A DNA stretch of 34,073 bases from Cellulomonas sp. (GCF_017744555.1 NZ_JAGIBD010000035.1:1-34073), one strand, 5' to 3'. Counted from the stretch's first letter, positions 15,419-25,491 are shown. The notes: generated by a model from the letters alone, not told the origin. Program-made: numbers and translations.

Positions 15419-16066
15419 TCAGGCGCCCTGGGGCCGGACCGCGGCGTCGAGCGCACCGCGCAGCCCCGGCGCGTCGAACCGCGGCCCGTACCCCGGCGTG
15501 CCGGGCTCGATGCGCCAGCTCTCGTCGAGCGGACCGCCGTCGACGGCGTCGTAGCCGATCGTGTCGATGAACGCGGCTGCCCCGACCTTGGCGTCGTGGT
15601 CGTCGCCGAAGATCGCGAGCGCCCGCCGGTCCGGCGTGCCTGCGGGGACGCCCTGCGAGCCGAGGTCGGCGGCGGTGATGTGGTTGAACGCCTTGACGAC
15701 GTGCGCGTCGCGCAGGTGCCGGGCCAGCAGGCCGGCGCTCGTGATCTGCTGCGCGTCGAGCTCGGGGATGTGGCCGTCGCGCTGCCAGTAGTAGTTGTTC
15801 GTGTCGAGCACGAGCTTGCCGGCGAGCGGCTCGACGGGGATGTCGTCGACCGCCTTGACCGGCACGGACACGACCACGAGGTCGCCCGCCGCGGCCGCCT
15901 CCTGCGCGGTGCCGGCGCGCGCCCGGTCGCCGAGCTCCTCGACGAGCCCGGTGAGCGTCTCCGGCCCGCGCGAGTTCGACACCACCACGTCGTACCCGGC
16001 GGCCACCGCGAGCCGCGCGAGGGTGCCGCCGATGTTGCCGCTGCCGATGATCCCGAGTGTCGTCAT
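15419..16066 (-). CDS. NADP/F420-type oxidoreductase
   Basis: This 215-residue Rossmann protein is of the family that includes F420H2:NADP oxidoreductase and related NADP-binding enzymes. The N-terminal GIIGSGNIGGTLARLA is the dinucleotide-binding loop, and the SNSRGP at the end of beta-strand 2 suggests NADP rather than NAD. DLVVVSVPVKAVDDIP and HVVKAFNHI are also typical. Substrate and partner cofactor cannot be decided from the sequence. The ATG at 16066 directly precedes the first beta-strand. The gene faces the nar unit and appears unrelated to it. Confidence 0.82.
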   Translation of the reverse strand: MTTLGIIGSGNIGGTLARLAVAAGYDVVVSNSRGPETLTGLVEELGDRARAGTAQEAAAAGDLVVVSVPVKAVDDIPVEPLAGKLVLDTNNYYWQRDGHIPELDAQQITSAGLLARHLRDAHVVKAFNHITAADLGSQGVPAGTPDRRALAIFGDDHDAKVGAAAFIDTIGYDAVDGGPLDESWRIEPGTPGYGPRFDAPGLRGALDAAVRPQGA

Positions 16067-16154
16067 GCCGGGCTCAACGGCCGGCCCCGCGGTGGTGTTC
16101 CGAGTCGCGCGACGCCGTGCTCAACTTTGCGCCCGCCTGCACCGATGCCCCGAC

Positions 16155-16931
16155 GTGACCTTCGCGATCGCCGGCGCGCTGCCGCCGGGTACGGTCCTCA
16201 CGGACCCGGTGCTGCCCCTCCTGCACCTGCTGACCTACGCCGGCGCCACCGCGGCGCTCACGCTCGGGATGGGCTGGCTGAGCCTGTGGCGCCTGCGCGA
16301 GCGGATGATCCGGCAGGCCGTGAAGCGGGACCCCCGGAACGCGGACGAGATCCGTCGGGCGGTCCGCTCCGTCCCGGTGCTCTCCCTGTGGCGGCGGCCG
16401 GACCCACCGCCGAGCGACCCGTACGCCCTGACGCACCGGGTCGTCGTCTGGCCGCTCGGCGACGGCCGGCCGGGAGAGTCGTTCCGCGCTCCGGGCCCCA
16501 ACGTCGCGGCGGGCCCCTTGGGCACGGACGGCCAGCGCCAGGACGTGCGCGTGGTCCTGGCTCCTCGCACGCACCTCCTCGTCGTGTGCCTCGGCCGCGT
16601 CGGGCCGCGCGACGGCGGCGACGCGGTGGAGCCCGCTGCCGAGCGGGTCCACGCGGCCCGCGCGCACTACACCGCCCCGCAGGCGGCGATCGGGCCGGTC
16701 GACCGGGTGGACACCCCGGCGGGGGTCGGGTGGCGCACGACGTGCACGTTCGGGGGTGCGTCGACGCTCACGGACACGCACGTCGACCACGACGGGTGGG
16801 CGTTCGTCGTGGGCGTGCTGTCGTACTCGTGGCACGCGCGAGCTGTCGACGTGGCCGACCGCATCCTCGCGAGCTGGCAGTGGATCCCGGCCGACGCGGA
16901 GCTCGCCCGCTGGACGCCGTCGGGGGGCTGA
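16155..16931 (+). CDS. Unknown protein with one N-terminal membrane helix
   Basis: I do not recognise a family. The predicted 258-residue protein has one hydrophobic segment at about residues 17-45 (LPVLPLLHLL-type sequence through MGWLSLW), a basic stretch (RLRERMIRQAVKRDPRN), then a soluble domain of about 170 residues. That domain contains CTFGGASTLTDTHVDHDGW and ends with SWQWIPADAE, which suggests a globular protein, perhaps facing the cytosol. Codon use fits real coding DNA. The GTG at 16155 is preferred because it opens the sequence just before the membrane helix; the ribosome site is weak, so the start is uncertain. It ends 6 bp before the convergent GH15 gene. Confidence 0.6.
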   Translation: MTFAIAGALPPGTVLTDPVLPLLHLLTYAGATAALTLGMGWLSLWRLRERMIRQAVKRDPRNADEIRRAVRSVPVLSLWRRPDPPPSDPYALTHRVVVWPLGDGRPGESFRAPGPNVAAGPLGTDGQRQDVRVVLAPRTHLLVVCLGRVGPRDGGDAVEPAAERVHAARAHYTAPQAAIGPVDRVDTPAGVGWRTTCTFGGASTLTDTHVDHDGWAFVVGVLSYSWHARAVDVADRILASWQWIPADAELARWTPSGG

Positions 16932-16937
16932 GGTGCG

Positions 16938-18869
16938 TCAGCCGCCCCGGTTCGGCGGCTCGAAGTGGACGCCGTCGTGCCCGGCCCGTTCCTCGGCCCG
17001 GATGACGTGCATGACGGCGTTGATGAGCGCGAGGTGCGTGAACGCCTGCGGGAAGTTGCCGAGGTGCCGGCCGGACCGGGTGTCGATCTCCTCGGCGTAC
17101 AGGTTGAGGGTCGACGCGAACGACAGCAGCCGCTCGCACAGTGCCCGCGCGCGTTCGAGCTCGCCGATCTCGACGAGCGCGCTGACCAGCCAGAACGAGC
17201 AGATCGTGAACGTGCCCTCCTCGCCCTCGAGCCCGTCGTCGGTCTCGTCGACCTTGTACCGCAGCACCAGGCCGTTCACGGTGAGCTCGTCGGCGATCGC
17301 GAGGACGGTCGCGCGGACGCGCTTGTCGCTCGCGGGCAGGAACCGCAGCAGCGGCAGGAGCAGCAGCGACGCGTCGAGCGCGTCGGACCCGTAGCGCTGG
17401 ACGAACACGCCGCGGTCGTCGACGCCGTGCTTGCAGATGTCGGCGTGGATCTCGGCGGCGATCTTGGCCCACTGCGTCGCGAAGTCGGGCTCGTCGTGCA
17501 TGCGGGCGAGCCGTGCGCCGCGGTCGAGCGCGACCCAGCACATCAGCTTGCTCGACACGAAGTGCTGCGAGTCGCCGCGGACCTCCCAGATGCCGCGGTC
17601 GGGCTCGTGCCAGTGCTTGACGGCCTCCTCGACCTGCCGCTTGAGCACGGGCCACAGGGCCTCGGGCAGCTGCTCGCGCGACTTGGCGTGCAGGTAGACG
17701 GAGTCGAGGACGGCACCCCAGACGTCGTGCTGCCGCTGCTCGTAGGCGGCGTTGCCGACCCGCACGGGACGGGCGCCCTCGTACCCGGACAGGTGGTCGA
17801 GCTCGATCTCGTCGAGCTTCTCCTCGCCGCCGACGCCGTACATGATCTGCAGGTCCTTGTTGTCCCGGCAGACGTCGTGGATGAACGCGAAGAAGTCGTT
17901 CGCCTCCCGGTCCAGGCCGAGCGTGTACAACCCCCACAGGGCGAACGTCGAGTCCCGGATCCACGCGTAGCGGTAGTCCCAGTTCCGTTCGCCGCACGGG
18001 GTCTCCGGCAGGCTCGTCGTCGCCGCGGCCAGCAGGGCACCGGTCGGCGCGTACGTGAGGCCCTTGAGCGTGAGCGCACTGCGCTGCAGGTAGGTGCGCC
18101 ACGGGTGGTCCGGGAAGACGCCCTGCGTGATCCACTCGCGCCAGAACTCCTGCGTGCGCCAGAGCTCGTCGGCCGCCTCGTCCCACGTGGCGGGGTTGGG
18201 CAGGGGCGACCACCCGAGCGCGACGTACGCCTTGTCGCCGTTCACCATGCGGGTGCGGGCCGACGCCGTGCGGCCGTCGACGCCCAGCCGCAGGCTCGAC
18301 GTGAGCCGCAGCGTCGGGCCGGACGCCCCTTCGGGCGGTGCCGCGACGAGCTCGTTGTACCCGCTGTTCGCGTACTCCCACCGGGGCTCGCGACGCGCGT
18401 AGTCCGGTGCGGGCGCGCACTCGACCTCGAGGTCCACGGTGCCGCTCACGCACGTGACCGTCCGCAGCAGGACGTGCTCGGCGTCGTTGTCCGTCGGGGT
18501 GCGGCGGTGGGTCGCGGACCGCTCGTCGGTGTTGTGCCAGGGGCCCATCACCATCGCGTCCCGCACGATGAGCCAGCCCGTGGGCGTCTGCCACGTGGTC
18601 TCCAGCACGAGCGTGCCGGGCAGGTAGCGGCGGGCCGACGGGACCCGGATGCCGTGCGGCCCGACGCGGAACGAGCCGGCCGCCCGGTCGAGCAGCGCCG
18701 TGAAGATGCTCGGCGAGTCGGGCCGGGGGACGCACATCCACTCGACGGCACCGCTCGGGGCGATGAGGCAGTTCGACTCGCAGTCGGACAGGAACGCGTA
18801 GTTCGCGATCGGCGGGAACGACGACCGGTGGGTCGGGTCCGGCCGGCGGTCGGTCACGAGCGGGGCCAT
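16938..18869 (-). CDS. Glycoside hydrolase family 15 (glucoamylase/trehalase type)
   Basis: This 643-residue cytosolic enzyme resembles the mycobacterial GH15 trehalases and bacterial glucan glucosidases. Residues 15-260 form the N-terminal beta-sandwich, opening with PPIANYAFLSDCESNCLIA. Residues 265-620 form the (alpha/alpha)6 barrel. RNWDYRYAWIRDSTFALW (295-312) is the family's substrate-pocket signature. E429 in GIWEVRG is the likely general acid and E593 in LYAEEID the likely general base. The C-terminal GNFPQAFTHLALINA is typical. Trehalose or alpha-glucan oligosaccharide is the probable substrate; sequence alone does not decide. There is no signal peptide. The ATG at 18869 is chosen because the conserved N-terminus follows it directly; the ribosome site is poor. 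Confidence 0.9.
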   Translation of the reverse strand: MAPLVTDRRPDPTHRSSFPPIANYAFLSDCESNCLIAPSGAVEWMCVPRPDSPSIFTALLDRAAGSFRVGPHGIRVPSARRYLPGTLVLETTWQTPTGWLIVRDAMVMGPWHNTDERSATHRRTPTDNDAEHVLLRTVTCVSGTVDLEVECAPAPDYARREPRWEYANSGYNELVAAPPEGASGPTLRLTSSLRLGVDGRTASARTRMVNGDKAYVALGWSPLPNPATWDEAADELWRTQEFWREWITQGVFPDHPWRTYLQRSALTLKGLTYAPTGALLAAATTSLPETPCGERNWDYRYAWIRDSTFALWGLYTLGLDREANDFFAFIHDVCRDNKDLQIMYGVGGEEKLDEIELDHLSGYEGARPVRVGNAAYEQRQHDVWGAVLDSVYLHAKSREQLPEALWPVLKRQVEEAVKHWHEPDRGIWEVRGDSQHFVSSKLMCWVALDRGARLARMHDEPDFATQWAKIAAEIHADICKHGVDDRGVFVQRYGSDALDASLLLLPLLRFLPASDKRVRATVLAIADELTVNGLVLRYKVDETDDGLEGEEGTFTICSFWLVSALVEIGELERARALCERLLSFASTLNLYAEEIDTRSGRHLGNFPQAFTHLALINAVMHVIRAEERAGHDGVHFEPPNRGG

Positions 18870-19044
18870 GGTCCAGCGTGGCCCCGTCGTGCCGGACTTG
18901 TCTGCTCGTGCAGGTAAATTCTGCTCGCCGGCGTGCCCCGGCACCGTCGTCGTGCGAGGTGAGACGGTCATGGCGCGCCGCGGTCGAGGACCGGACACAC
19001 CGCCGTGCTGCCGGTGTCGGTCCGCGGTCGTAGGCTCCTGCGGC

Positions 19045-20157
19045 GTGGCGGTGCACGAGCTCACCCGGGACGACGCGCGGCGGGTCGCCGTGCGCGCGCA
19101 GCGGCTGACGGCCGACCGGCCGACGGACGTGCACGACACGGTCCGTGAGCTCTCGCTGCTGCAGCTCAACCCGACGAGCGCGGTGGCGCCGAGCGCCGAC
19201 CTGGTGCTGTGGAGCCGGATCGGCTCGGCGTACGACCCGGACGAGCTCGCGGACGCGCTCGACGACCAGTCGCTCCTGGAGTACCGCGGCACGGTGCGCC
19301 CGGCCGAGGACCTGGCCCTGTACCGCGCCGAGATGGCGGTGTGGGCGGCGGGCGAGCTCACCGGGTGGCAGCGCGCGAACGTCGAGTGGCTGCGCCGGAA
19401 CCAGGCCTGCCGCCTGGACATCCTCGAGCGGCTGCGCGCCGACGGCCCGCTGCCGCTCAGCGAGCTGCCGGACCTGTGCGTCGAGCCGTGGCAGTCGTCG
19501 GGCTGGAACAACAACCGCAACGTCACGATGATGCTGCACGTCATGGTCCGCACCGGCGAGGTCGCCGCTGCGGGCGGGACCGGCAAGGAGCGGCTGTGGG
19601 ACCTCGCCGAGCGCGTGTACCCCGACGGTCCGGTGCCGCCCCTGGAGGAGTCGCTGCGACTGCGCGACGAGCGGCGGCTCGGTGCGCTCGGCATCGCGCG
19701 CTCGCGCGGCCCGGAGTGCCCCGTCGAGCCGTTGGACGTCGGCGAGGCGGGCGAGCCCGCAGTCGTCGAGGGTGTCCGGGGGCGGTGGCGGGTCGACCCG
19801 TCGCACCTCGACGCGGTGCAGGACGGGACGTTCGACGGGCGGGCGGCGCTGCTGTCCCCGTTCGACCGGCTGCTGCACGACCGCAAGCGGATGACGGAGA
19901 TCTTCGAGTTCGAGTACGCGCTGGAGATGTTCAAGCCGGCCCGGGTGCGGCGGTGGGGCTACTACGCGCTGCCCGTGCTGCACGGGGACCGGCTGGTCGG
20001 CAAGCTCGACGCGACGGCCGACACCCGTGCGGGCGTGCTGCGCGTGCACGCGGTGCACGAGGACGGCGACTGGTCGGCCGCGACGAGGGCCGACGTCGAC
20101 GCCGAGATCGCCGACCTGGCCCGCTGGCTCGACCTGGACCTCGTCCGCGAGACGTGA
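19045..20157 (+). CDS. YcaQ-like winged-helix protein (DNA crosslink glycosylase family)
   Basis: This 370-residue member of the winged-helix family includes E. coli YcaQ and Streptomyces AlkX, which unhook interstrand DNA crosslinks. The opening helix-turn (ELTRDDARRVAVRAQRL), LSLLQLNPTSAVAPSADLV, and the C-terminal RRWGYYALPVLHGDRLVGK with LDATADTRAGVLRVH are typical. I cannot confirm the catalytic QXQ/QXD motif; the corresponding stretch reads LLQLNP. It is therefore either a paralogue with altered chemistry or a glycosylase using other residues. The start is taken at the GTG 19045, just before the domain; the GTG at 19051 is an equally good alternative. It is divergent from the GH15 gene and ends at a bidirectional hairpin. 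Confidence 0.8.
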   Translation: MAVHELTRDDARRVAVRAQRLTADRPTDVHDTVRELSLLQLNPTSAVAPSADLVLWSRIGSAYDPDELADALDDQSLLEYRGTVRPAEDLALYRAEMAVWAAGELTGWQRANVEWLRRNQACRLDILERLRADGPLPLSELPDLCVEPWQSSGWNNNRNVTMMLHVMVRTGEVAAAGGTGKERLWDLAERVYPDGPVPPLEESLRLRDERRLGALGIARSRGPECPVEPLDVGEAGEPAVVEGVRGRWRVDPSHLDAVQDGTFDGRAALLSPFDRLLHDRKRMTEIFEFEYALEMFKPARVRRWGYYALPVLHGDRLVGKLDATADTRAGVLRVHAVHEDGDWSAATRADVDAEIADLARWLDLDLVRET

Positions 20158-20158
20158 C

Positions 20159-20193
20159 GGGCGCCGCGCCCCCGACGAGGGGACGCGGCGCCC
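20159..20193. terminator. Bidirectional terminator hairpin
   Basis: GGGCGCCGCG (20159-20168) and CGCGGCGCCC (20184-20193) pair perfectly, and the loop can add a CCCC/GGGG stem. It begins right after the stop of the YcaQ-like gene and lies just before the convergent nucleotidase stop, so it can end both transcripts. No T-run is present, as is usual in such GC-rich genomes. Confidence 0.75.
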
Positions 20194-20210
20194 GGGTCAT
20201 GCGGTGACGG

Positions 20211-22073
20211 TCACGGCGTGATCGTCAGCGGCGTCCCGCCCGACGTGAGCTGCCAGTCGGGGTTGGTCGCCGAGAACAGCGCCGGGTCGATCACCTGGTG
20301 CTCGGTCACCCAGTCGATGAGCAGCTGCCGGATCTCGAGCTGCCGGTTGTGCACCACGGGTGCACCGACGACGCCCGGGAAGTTCCCGCCGCCGGACTGC
20401 CGGTAGTTGTTGATCGCGACCACGAACTGCTGGTCGTCGGTCACCGGCACACCGCCGTACGCGAGCCCGGTGATGCGGCTGCCGACGGGCTGCGCCAGGT
20501 CGATGTCGTAGGTCAGCGGCTGGTCGAGCCCGCCCATGACGTCGTAGTTGTAGTCCGGCGTGCCGTTGGGCGCGGTCGCCGTCGGCGCGTTGGTGAGGTC
20601 GGCCGCCGCGTACGTGCCGGGCGTCGGTGCGGGCTTGAAGTACTCGGCCGACTTCTCGAGGTACGCCTTGACCTGCGCGCCCGTGAGCTTGATGCCCAGG
20701 AGCGTGTTGTCGTAGATGTACAGCCCGGCGATGTCGCCGACGGTGACGTCGCCCTGGGGGATCGCCGCGTCCTTGTTGAACGGGGCCGCGATCGACAGCA
20801 CAGGCAGGTCGGCGTCGGCGCCGGTGAGGTCGGCCTTGACGGTCTCGGCCTGCACCCGGTTGATGAAGTCGAGCGCCGAGGTGTCCTCGTACCGGGCGGT
20901 CGCGGCCGACATGGCCTCGGTCGCCGTGCCGATCACGCTGTTCACGTAGTCGACGGCCTTCTGGTGGTCGGCCTGCAGCAGGCGGACGATCTTCGGGTCC
21001 TCGGGCACGGTGTTCGAGTTGAGCACCTGCGCGTGCACCTGCTGCACGGACCACCGGCCCCGGGCGAACGACAGGTCGATGTCGAACACCGACAGCCGCT
21101 CGCCCCACTTGAGCGGCTCGGACAGCACGACGGGCTTGCCGGTCGCCGTGTTGGTGACGACCCGCTCGGGGATCTCCTGGTGCGCGTGGCCCACGAGGAT
21201 CGCGTCGATGCCGGGCACCTGCTGCGCGACGAGCGTCGCGGCGTTCTCGGGGAACGGCAGCGCGTCGCCGTAGGACGACGACGTGTCGGCCCCGGAGTGC
21301 GCAGCGACGACGACCACGTCCGCGCCCTTGCGGCGCATCTCGGGGACGTACCGCGACGCCTGCTCGACGAGCCCGTCGAAGTGCATCTTGCCCTCGACGT
21401 TGGCCTTGTCCCAGATCGCGATGCCGGGGTTCGTCAGGCCGAGGATGCCGACGCGCACCGCTCGTCCGTGGTGCCCGGTCACGGTCTTGATGGTGTAGGG
21501 GCGGAAAGCGGGGCGGCCGGTGCCGTCGTCGAGCGCGTTCGCCGCGAGCAGCGGGAAGTCGAGCTGCTTCTCGAAGGTCCGCAGGTACGGGACGCCGTAG
21601 TTGAACTCGTGGTTCCCGACGGCGGCGGCGTCGTAGCCGATCGCGTTCATCGCGGTCGCCATCGGGTGCTCGACCTTCTTCGAGATCGGCTCGATCTTGG
21701 CGAAGTAGTACGCGAGCGACGTGCCCTGGATGGTGTCGCCGGCGTCGATGAGCAGCGTGTTGCGCGCACCACGGTCGGCGCGGACCTGGTTGACGAGCGT
21801 CGAGACCTTCGCGAGACCCACGTCGTTGTGGGCGCTGTCGTCGTACTCGGCGTCCTTGAAGTAGTCCCAGTTCAGGGCGTTGCCGTGCAGGTCCGTGGTG
21901 CCCATGACGGTGAGGCGGTAGTCGTCGGACGGTCCGTGCCCGGGACCGCCACCGTGCCCGCCGCCGGGCCCACCACCGGCCATCGCGGGCGAGGCGAGCC
22001 CGACGAGCAGGGCCGTGGCTGCCGCCACCACCCCGCCTCGGACCCTGCGACGCTGCAGGTTGGTCATCCTCAT
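20211..22073 (-). CDS. Secreted 5'-nucleotidase / 2',3'-cyclic phosphodiesterase
   Basis: This 620-residue exported metallophosphoesterase should release phosphate from extracellular nucleotides. Residues 1-32 form a signal peptide (basic RRRVRGG, hydrophobic core, AMA cleavage site), followed by a Gly/His-rich spacer (33-48). The two-metal site is complete: D61/H63 (TTDLHG), D113 (DAGDTIQG), N154/H155 (GNHEFNYG), H259 (AAHSG) and H296/H298 (GHAHQE). The 5'-nucleotidase C-terminal domain covers about 370-600 with NYRQSGGGNFPG. There is no LPXTG or wall-anchor motif, so the protein is probably released. I chose the ATG at 22073 because a GGGAGGA ribosome site lies 8-9 bases upstream. It ends facing the shared hairpin at 20159-20193. 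Confidence 0.9.
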   Translation of the reverse strand: MRMTNLQRRRVRGGVVAAATALLVGLASPAMAGGGPGGGHGGGPGHGPSDDYRLTVMGTTDLHGNALNWDYFKDAEYDDSAHNDVGLAKVSTLVNQVRADRGARNTLLIDAGDTIQGTSLAYYFAKIEPISKKVEHPMATAMNAIGYDAAAVGNHEFNYGVPYLRTFEKQLDFPLLAANALDDGTGRPAFRPYTIKTVTGHHGRAVRVGILGLTNPGIAIWDKANVEGKMHFDGLVEQASRYVPEMRRKGADVVVVAAHSGADTSSSYGDALPFPENAATLVAQQVPGIDAILVGHAHQEIPERVVTNTATGKPVVLSEPLKWGERLSVFDIDLSFARGRWSVQQVHAQVLNSNTVPEDPKIVRLLQADHQKAVDYVNSVIGTATEAMSAATARYEDTSALDFINRVQAETVKADLTGADADLPVLSIAAPFNKDAAIPQGDVTVGDIAGLYIYDNTLLGIKLTGAQVKAYLEKSAEYFKPAPTPGTYAAADLTNAPTATAPNGTPDYNYDVMGGLDQPLTYDIDLAQPVGSRITGLAYGGVPVTDDQQFVVAINNYRQSGGGNFPGVVGAPVVHNRQLEIRQLLIDWVTEHQVIDPALFSATNPDWQLTSGGTPLTITP

Positions 22074-22218
22074 GCCTGAGTCCTCCCGTGCTGTCGGTTG
22101 TGCACCGGGTTGCGGTGCGACGCGCACGGTACCTCGGACGGGTGACGCGGGCGCCTCGACCGGGTGGCCGCCGGGCGAACGCCCAGGTCAGGACGCTGCC
22201 CGCACGAGAGCCGCCTGC

Positions 22219-23886
22219 TCAGTACCGGAACTGCGTGACCAGCTCGGTCAGCTCCGCCGACACCTGGGCGAGGTCGTCGGCCGCGCCGCGCGAGTCCGCG
22301 ACGGACGCCCGCGTGGCCCGTGCGACGTCGACGACGCCCTCGATGCTCTCGGTGATCCGCGCCGTCCCGGACGCGGCGTCCGCGACCCCGCGGTCCATCG
22401 CCGCGGTCGTCGCCGTCTGCTCCTCGACGGCGGCGGCGATCGTCGCCTGGTGCTCGTTCATCTGCGTGATGACGCCCGCCACGGTGGCGATCGCCCCGAC
22501 GGCACCGGCGCTGTCCTCCTGGATCGCGGTGATCCGGGACGTGATGTCGTCGGTCGCGCGCGCCGTCTGCCCCGCGAGCTCGCGCACCTCGGACGCGACG
22601 ACGGCGAACCCCTTGCCGGCCTCGCCCGCGCGCGCCGCCTCGATCGTGGCGTTGAGCGCGAGCAGGCTCGTCTGCGCCGCGATCGACGAGATGACGTGCA
22701 CCACGTCGCCGATCGCCTTGCTCGACTCGCCGAGCCGCTCGATGGTCGTGGTCGCGCTGGTCACGGTCGTGACGGCCCGGTCGGCGACCGCCGACGCGTC
22801 CGTCGCGCTCTGCGCGATCGCGCGGATCGACGAGCCCATCTGCTCGGTGCCCGCCGCGACGGCCTGCACGGTGTCGGACACCTGCCGGGACGCGGCGGCG
22901 ACCGACTCGGCCTGCTCGGACGACTGGTTCGCACCGGCGGCGACCTGCTCGGACAGGGCCGCCACCCGCTGGCTCGTGCCGCGCAGACCGTCGGCCCGGT
23001 CGGCGAACGTCGACAGCACGCCGCCGAACGCCGTCAGCGCCTCGTCGAGCGAGCGCGACATCCGGCCCATCTCGTCCTGAGACGTGCCGCCGATGCGCGC
23101 CGTGAGGTCGCCGGCCGCGGCGGACTCGAGCACGTCGACGGCCCGGGCGAGCGGACGGGTCACGCTCCGGGTGACGCTGATCGCGATGACGACGGAGATG
23201 GCCACGCCGATCGCGGCCGCGCCGAGGCTCATCGCGCGGAAGCCGCCGGCGATCGCCCGAGCCTGCGTGGTCTGGGCCGCGTTCATGTCGTCCTCGAGCC
23301 GGATGAGGTCGTCGAGGGCCGCGAGCCACTCGTCGAACGCGGGCTTCGCGGCCTCGGCGATCACGCGGCTCATCTGCGGGTCCTGGTCCTGACGCATCTG
23401 CACGACGCGTGCGATCACGGGCAGCGTGCGCGACTCGACGTCGTCGATCGTCGCGAGCGCGTCGAGCTCCGTCTCGGAGACGGCAGAACGGTCAGCGACA
23501 AGGTCGGCCATCTTGGCGCGCGCCGCCGAGTAGGCGTCCGCCTCCTCGCCGAGGTGGGCGATCTCCTTGTCCAGCAGGTGCTGGTCGCGCGCCACGATCA
23601 GGACGACGTCGCGGATCGAGACGGCCTGGGCGTTCACCGAGCTGCGCATGTCGATCGCGTAGCTCTGCTTGACGCCGTTGACGTCGTTGATCGTGCTCAG
23701 CCGCTCCTCGACCTGCGCCACGCGCAACGTGCCGAGCAGCGCGATCGCGAGCACGCACAGGATCGACGCGCCGAAGCCGAGCGCCATGCGGCGACCGATG
23801 CCGGGGCGGACGACACGCGCGACCGCGGGCACGACGCCGCGCACGGCACCGCTCAGTCGGCCGACGGCGGCACGGATCAGCTGCAC
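22219..23886 (-). CDS. Methyl-accepting chemotaxis protein
   Basis: This 555-residue transmembrane chemoreceptor has helices at about 34-54 and 219-238 bracketing an extracellular four-helix-bundle ligand domain of about 165 residues. A HAMP domain (239-291) and a long coiled-coil signalling domain follow. The conserved hairpin tip, [20 protein letters not shown] and [17 protein letters not shown] (401-440), is the surface that binds CheA and CheW. There is no C-terminal NWETF-type tether. The GTG at 23886 is well supported by an AAGGAGGAG ribosome site ending 4 bases upstream. No che or flagellar gene lies nearby, so it is an orphan receptor whose ligand is unknown. Confidence 0.92.
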   Translation of the reverse strand: MQLIRAAVGRLSGAVRGVVPAVARVVRPGIGRRMALGFGASILCVLAIALLGTLRVAQVEERLSTINDVNGVKQSYAIDMRSSVNAQAVSIRDVVLIVARDQHLLDKEIAHLGEEADAYSAARAKMADLVADRSAVSETELDALATIDDVESRTLPVIARVVQMRQDQDPQMSRVIAEAAKPAFDEWLAALDDLIRLEDDMNAAQTTQARAIAGGFRAMSLGAAAIGVAISVVIAISVTRSVTRPLARAVDVLESAAAGDLTARIGGTSQDEMGRMSRSLDEALTAFGGVLSTFADRADGLRGTSQRVAALSEQVAAGANQSSEQAESVAAASRQVSDTVQAVAAGTEQMGSSIRAIAQSATDASAVADRAVTTVTSATTTIERLGESSKAIGDVVHVISSIAAQTSLLALNATIEAARAGEAGKGFAVVASEVRELAGQTARATDDITSRITAIQEDSAGAVGAIATVAGVITQMNEHQATIAAAVEEQTATTAAMDRGVADAASGTARITESIEGVVDVARATRASVADSRGAADDLAQVSAELTELVTQFRY

Positions 23887-24034
23887 GAGCTCCTCCTTGG
23901 GCGCACAGGGCGCGGACGCACCCGTGTGGCCCATCGGCCGGCCCGGACGTCGCATGAGAAGTTTCGATACCTGGCGCGGACCCGTCCCCCGTCCGCAGGT
24001 CGGAGCGTCGCGAGGGCCGTGCCACACTGCGCAC

Positions 24035-25324
24035 GTGAGCGACGACGCGAGCCGGACGGGGCCCTCGGTCGGCCGCGGGGTGCAGTCGCGGATCTACCGC
24101 GCGGGCGTGCTCGGGCACGGGCCCGTCGTGCCCGTCGAGCCCGCCGCGCTCGAGGCCGCCGCCCGCCGCCGGATGAGCCGGTCCGCGTGGGCGTACGTCG
24201 CGGGCGGCGCCGGGCAGCAGCGCACCGCGCGCGCCAACCTCGAGGCGTTCGACCGGCACCGGCTCGTGCCGCGCGTGCTCGTCGACGTCGGGGCGCGCGA
24301 CACGTCCGTCGAGCTGTTCGGCCGTCGCCTCCCGGCACCGCTGCTGTTCGCACCCGTCGGCGTCCTGGAGACGGTCCACCGCGAGGCGGACGTGGCCGCG
24401 GCGCGGGCCGCTCGCGCGCTCGGCCTGCCGTTCGTCGTGTCGTCGCAGGGGTCGGTGCCGATGGAGCGGACCGCGGCCGAGCTCGGCGGGTCTCCGCACT
24501 GGTTCCAGCTGTACTGGAGCAAGGACGACGACGTCGTCGACTCGTTCGTCGACCGGGCCGTCGCCACGGGGGCCGAGGCGGTCGTCGTCACGCTCGACAC
24601 CCACGTGCTGGGCTGGCGGACCCGCGACCTCGACCTCGGCTACCTGCCGTTCGCGCGCGGGCTGGGCATCGCGCAGTACACGAGCGACCCCGCGTTCCGG
24701 CGGCTCGTCGAGCGGCGCGCCTCCGGTCCGCGCCCGACGCAGCCGTCGCCGCGCCCGACCCCCGCTGCCGTGCGCGCGCTCGTCTCGATCTCCCGGCACC
24801 ACCCGGGTCGGTTGCGCGACAACCTGCGCTCCCCGCTCCCCCGCGCGGCGGTCGAGACGTTCCTCGACGTGTTCTCCCGGTCGACGCTCACGTGGGACGA
24901 CCTCGCGCGCCTGCGGTCGCGCACGTCGCTGCCGATCGTGCTCAAGGGCGTGCAGGACGCACGCGACGCGGACCTCGCGCTCGACCACGGCGTCGACGGG
25001 ATCGTCGTGTCGAACCACGGCGGGCGGCAGGTCGACGGCGCGGTCGCGTCGCTCGATGCGCTGCCGGGGGTCGTCGAGCGGGTCGACGGGCGGGTGCCTG
25101 TGCTGTTCGACAGCGGCGTGCGCAGCGGGTCGGACGTCGTGAAGGCGCTCGCGCTGGGCGCCCGTGCGGTGCTCCTCGGGCGGCCGTGGGTGTACGGGCT
25201 CGCACTCGCCGGGGCCGACGGTGCCCGTGCCGTGATGGAGCACGTGTGGGCCGAGCTGGACCTCACGATGGCGCTGTGCGGGGTGCGCACGCTCGACGAG
25301 ATCGGCCCCGACCTGCTCGCCTAG
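24035..25324 (+). CDS. FMN-dependent alpha-hydroxy-acid oxidase (lactate 2-monooxygenase-like)
   Basis: This 429-residue TIM-barrel flavoprotein oxidises a 2-hydroxy acid such as L-lactate. It carries the family active site: Y160 in [10 protein letters not shown]188 and H190 in TLDTH, K304 in IVLKGV, H328 and R331 in [10 protein letters not shown], and the phosphate loop [20 protein letters not shown] (358-377). The long insert at about 205-285 is characteristic of lactate 2-monooxygenase rather than of short lactate oxidases. The first 30 residues also fit that group, so acetate plus CO2 from lactate is the likely outcome; an oxidase or dehydrogenase is possible. It is divergent from the chemoreceptor. 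The GTG at 24035 has only a weak ribosome site. Confidence 0.87.
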   Translation: MSDDASRTGPSVGRGVQSRIYRAGVLGHGPVVPVEPAALEAAARRRMSRSAWAYVAGGAGQQRTARANLEAFDRHRLVPRVLVDVGARDTSVELFGRRLPAPLLFAPVGVLETVHREADVAAARAARALGLPFVVSSQGSVPMERTAAELGGSPHWFQLYWSKDDDVVDSFVDRAVATGAEAVVVTLDTHVLGWRTRDLDLGYLPFARGLGIAQYTSDPAFRRLVERRASGPRPTQPSPRPTPAAVRALVSISRHHPGRLRDNLRSPLPRAAVETFLDVFSRSTLTWDDLARLRSRTSLPIVLKGVQDARDADLALDHGVDGIVVSNHGGRQVDGAVASLDALPGVVERVDGRVPVLFDSGVRSGSDVVKALALGARAVLLGRPWVYGLALAGADGARAVMEHVWAELDLTMALCGVRTLDEIGPDLLA

Positions 25325-25365
25325 GCCTCGCGTCCCAGCCAGGCGCCCATCGTCGCGAGCGCACC

Positions 25366-25491
25366 GGGCGCACGGTGGTCGCCGACCCCGCGGCCGGCTA
25401 CCTCGGCTCCGAGATCGACGACGCGTCGCTCACCGCCGGGCCGGGCACGCGCCTCGGCTTTACCACGCTCGCGGAGTGGCTGACCGCCTGA
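25366..25491 (+). pseudogene. Remnant of a protein C-terminus
   Basis: Between two intact genes, this frame reads as good protein sequence (TVVADPAAGYLGSEIDDAS, then LGFTTLAEWLTA) ending in TGA, with G/C in nearly all third positions. Upstream of about 25366 the same frame decays into the antisense-type Arg-rich sequence of the previous gene, and no domain-sized body is present. It looks like the last 41 residues of a lost gene. The style recalls the tails of NAD-dependent epimerases, but that is only an impression. An alternative is a real 38-residue peptide from the GTG at 25375; no ribosome site supports it. Confidence 0.45.

Noticed and set aside
22173..22184. GGGCG-AA-CGCCC as a terminator after the chemoreceptor gene
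   Set aside because: Five base pairs around a two-base loop is too short to make a stable hairpin.
23887..24034. A flagellar sigma-28 promoter in front of the chemoreceptor
   Set aside because: A GCCGAT-like stretch is present on the minus strand, but no TAAA-type -35 lies at the required distance.
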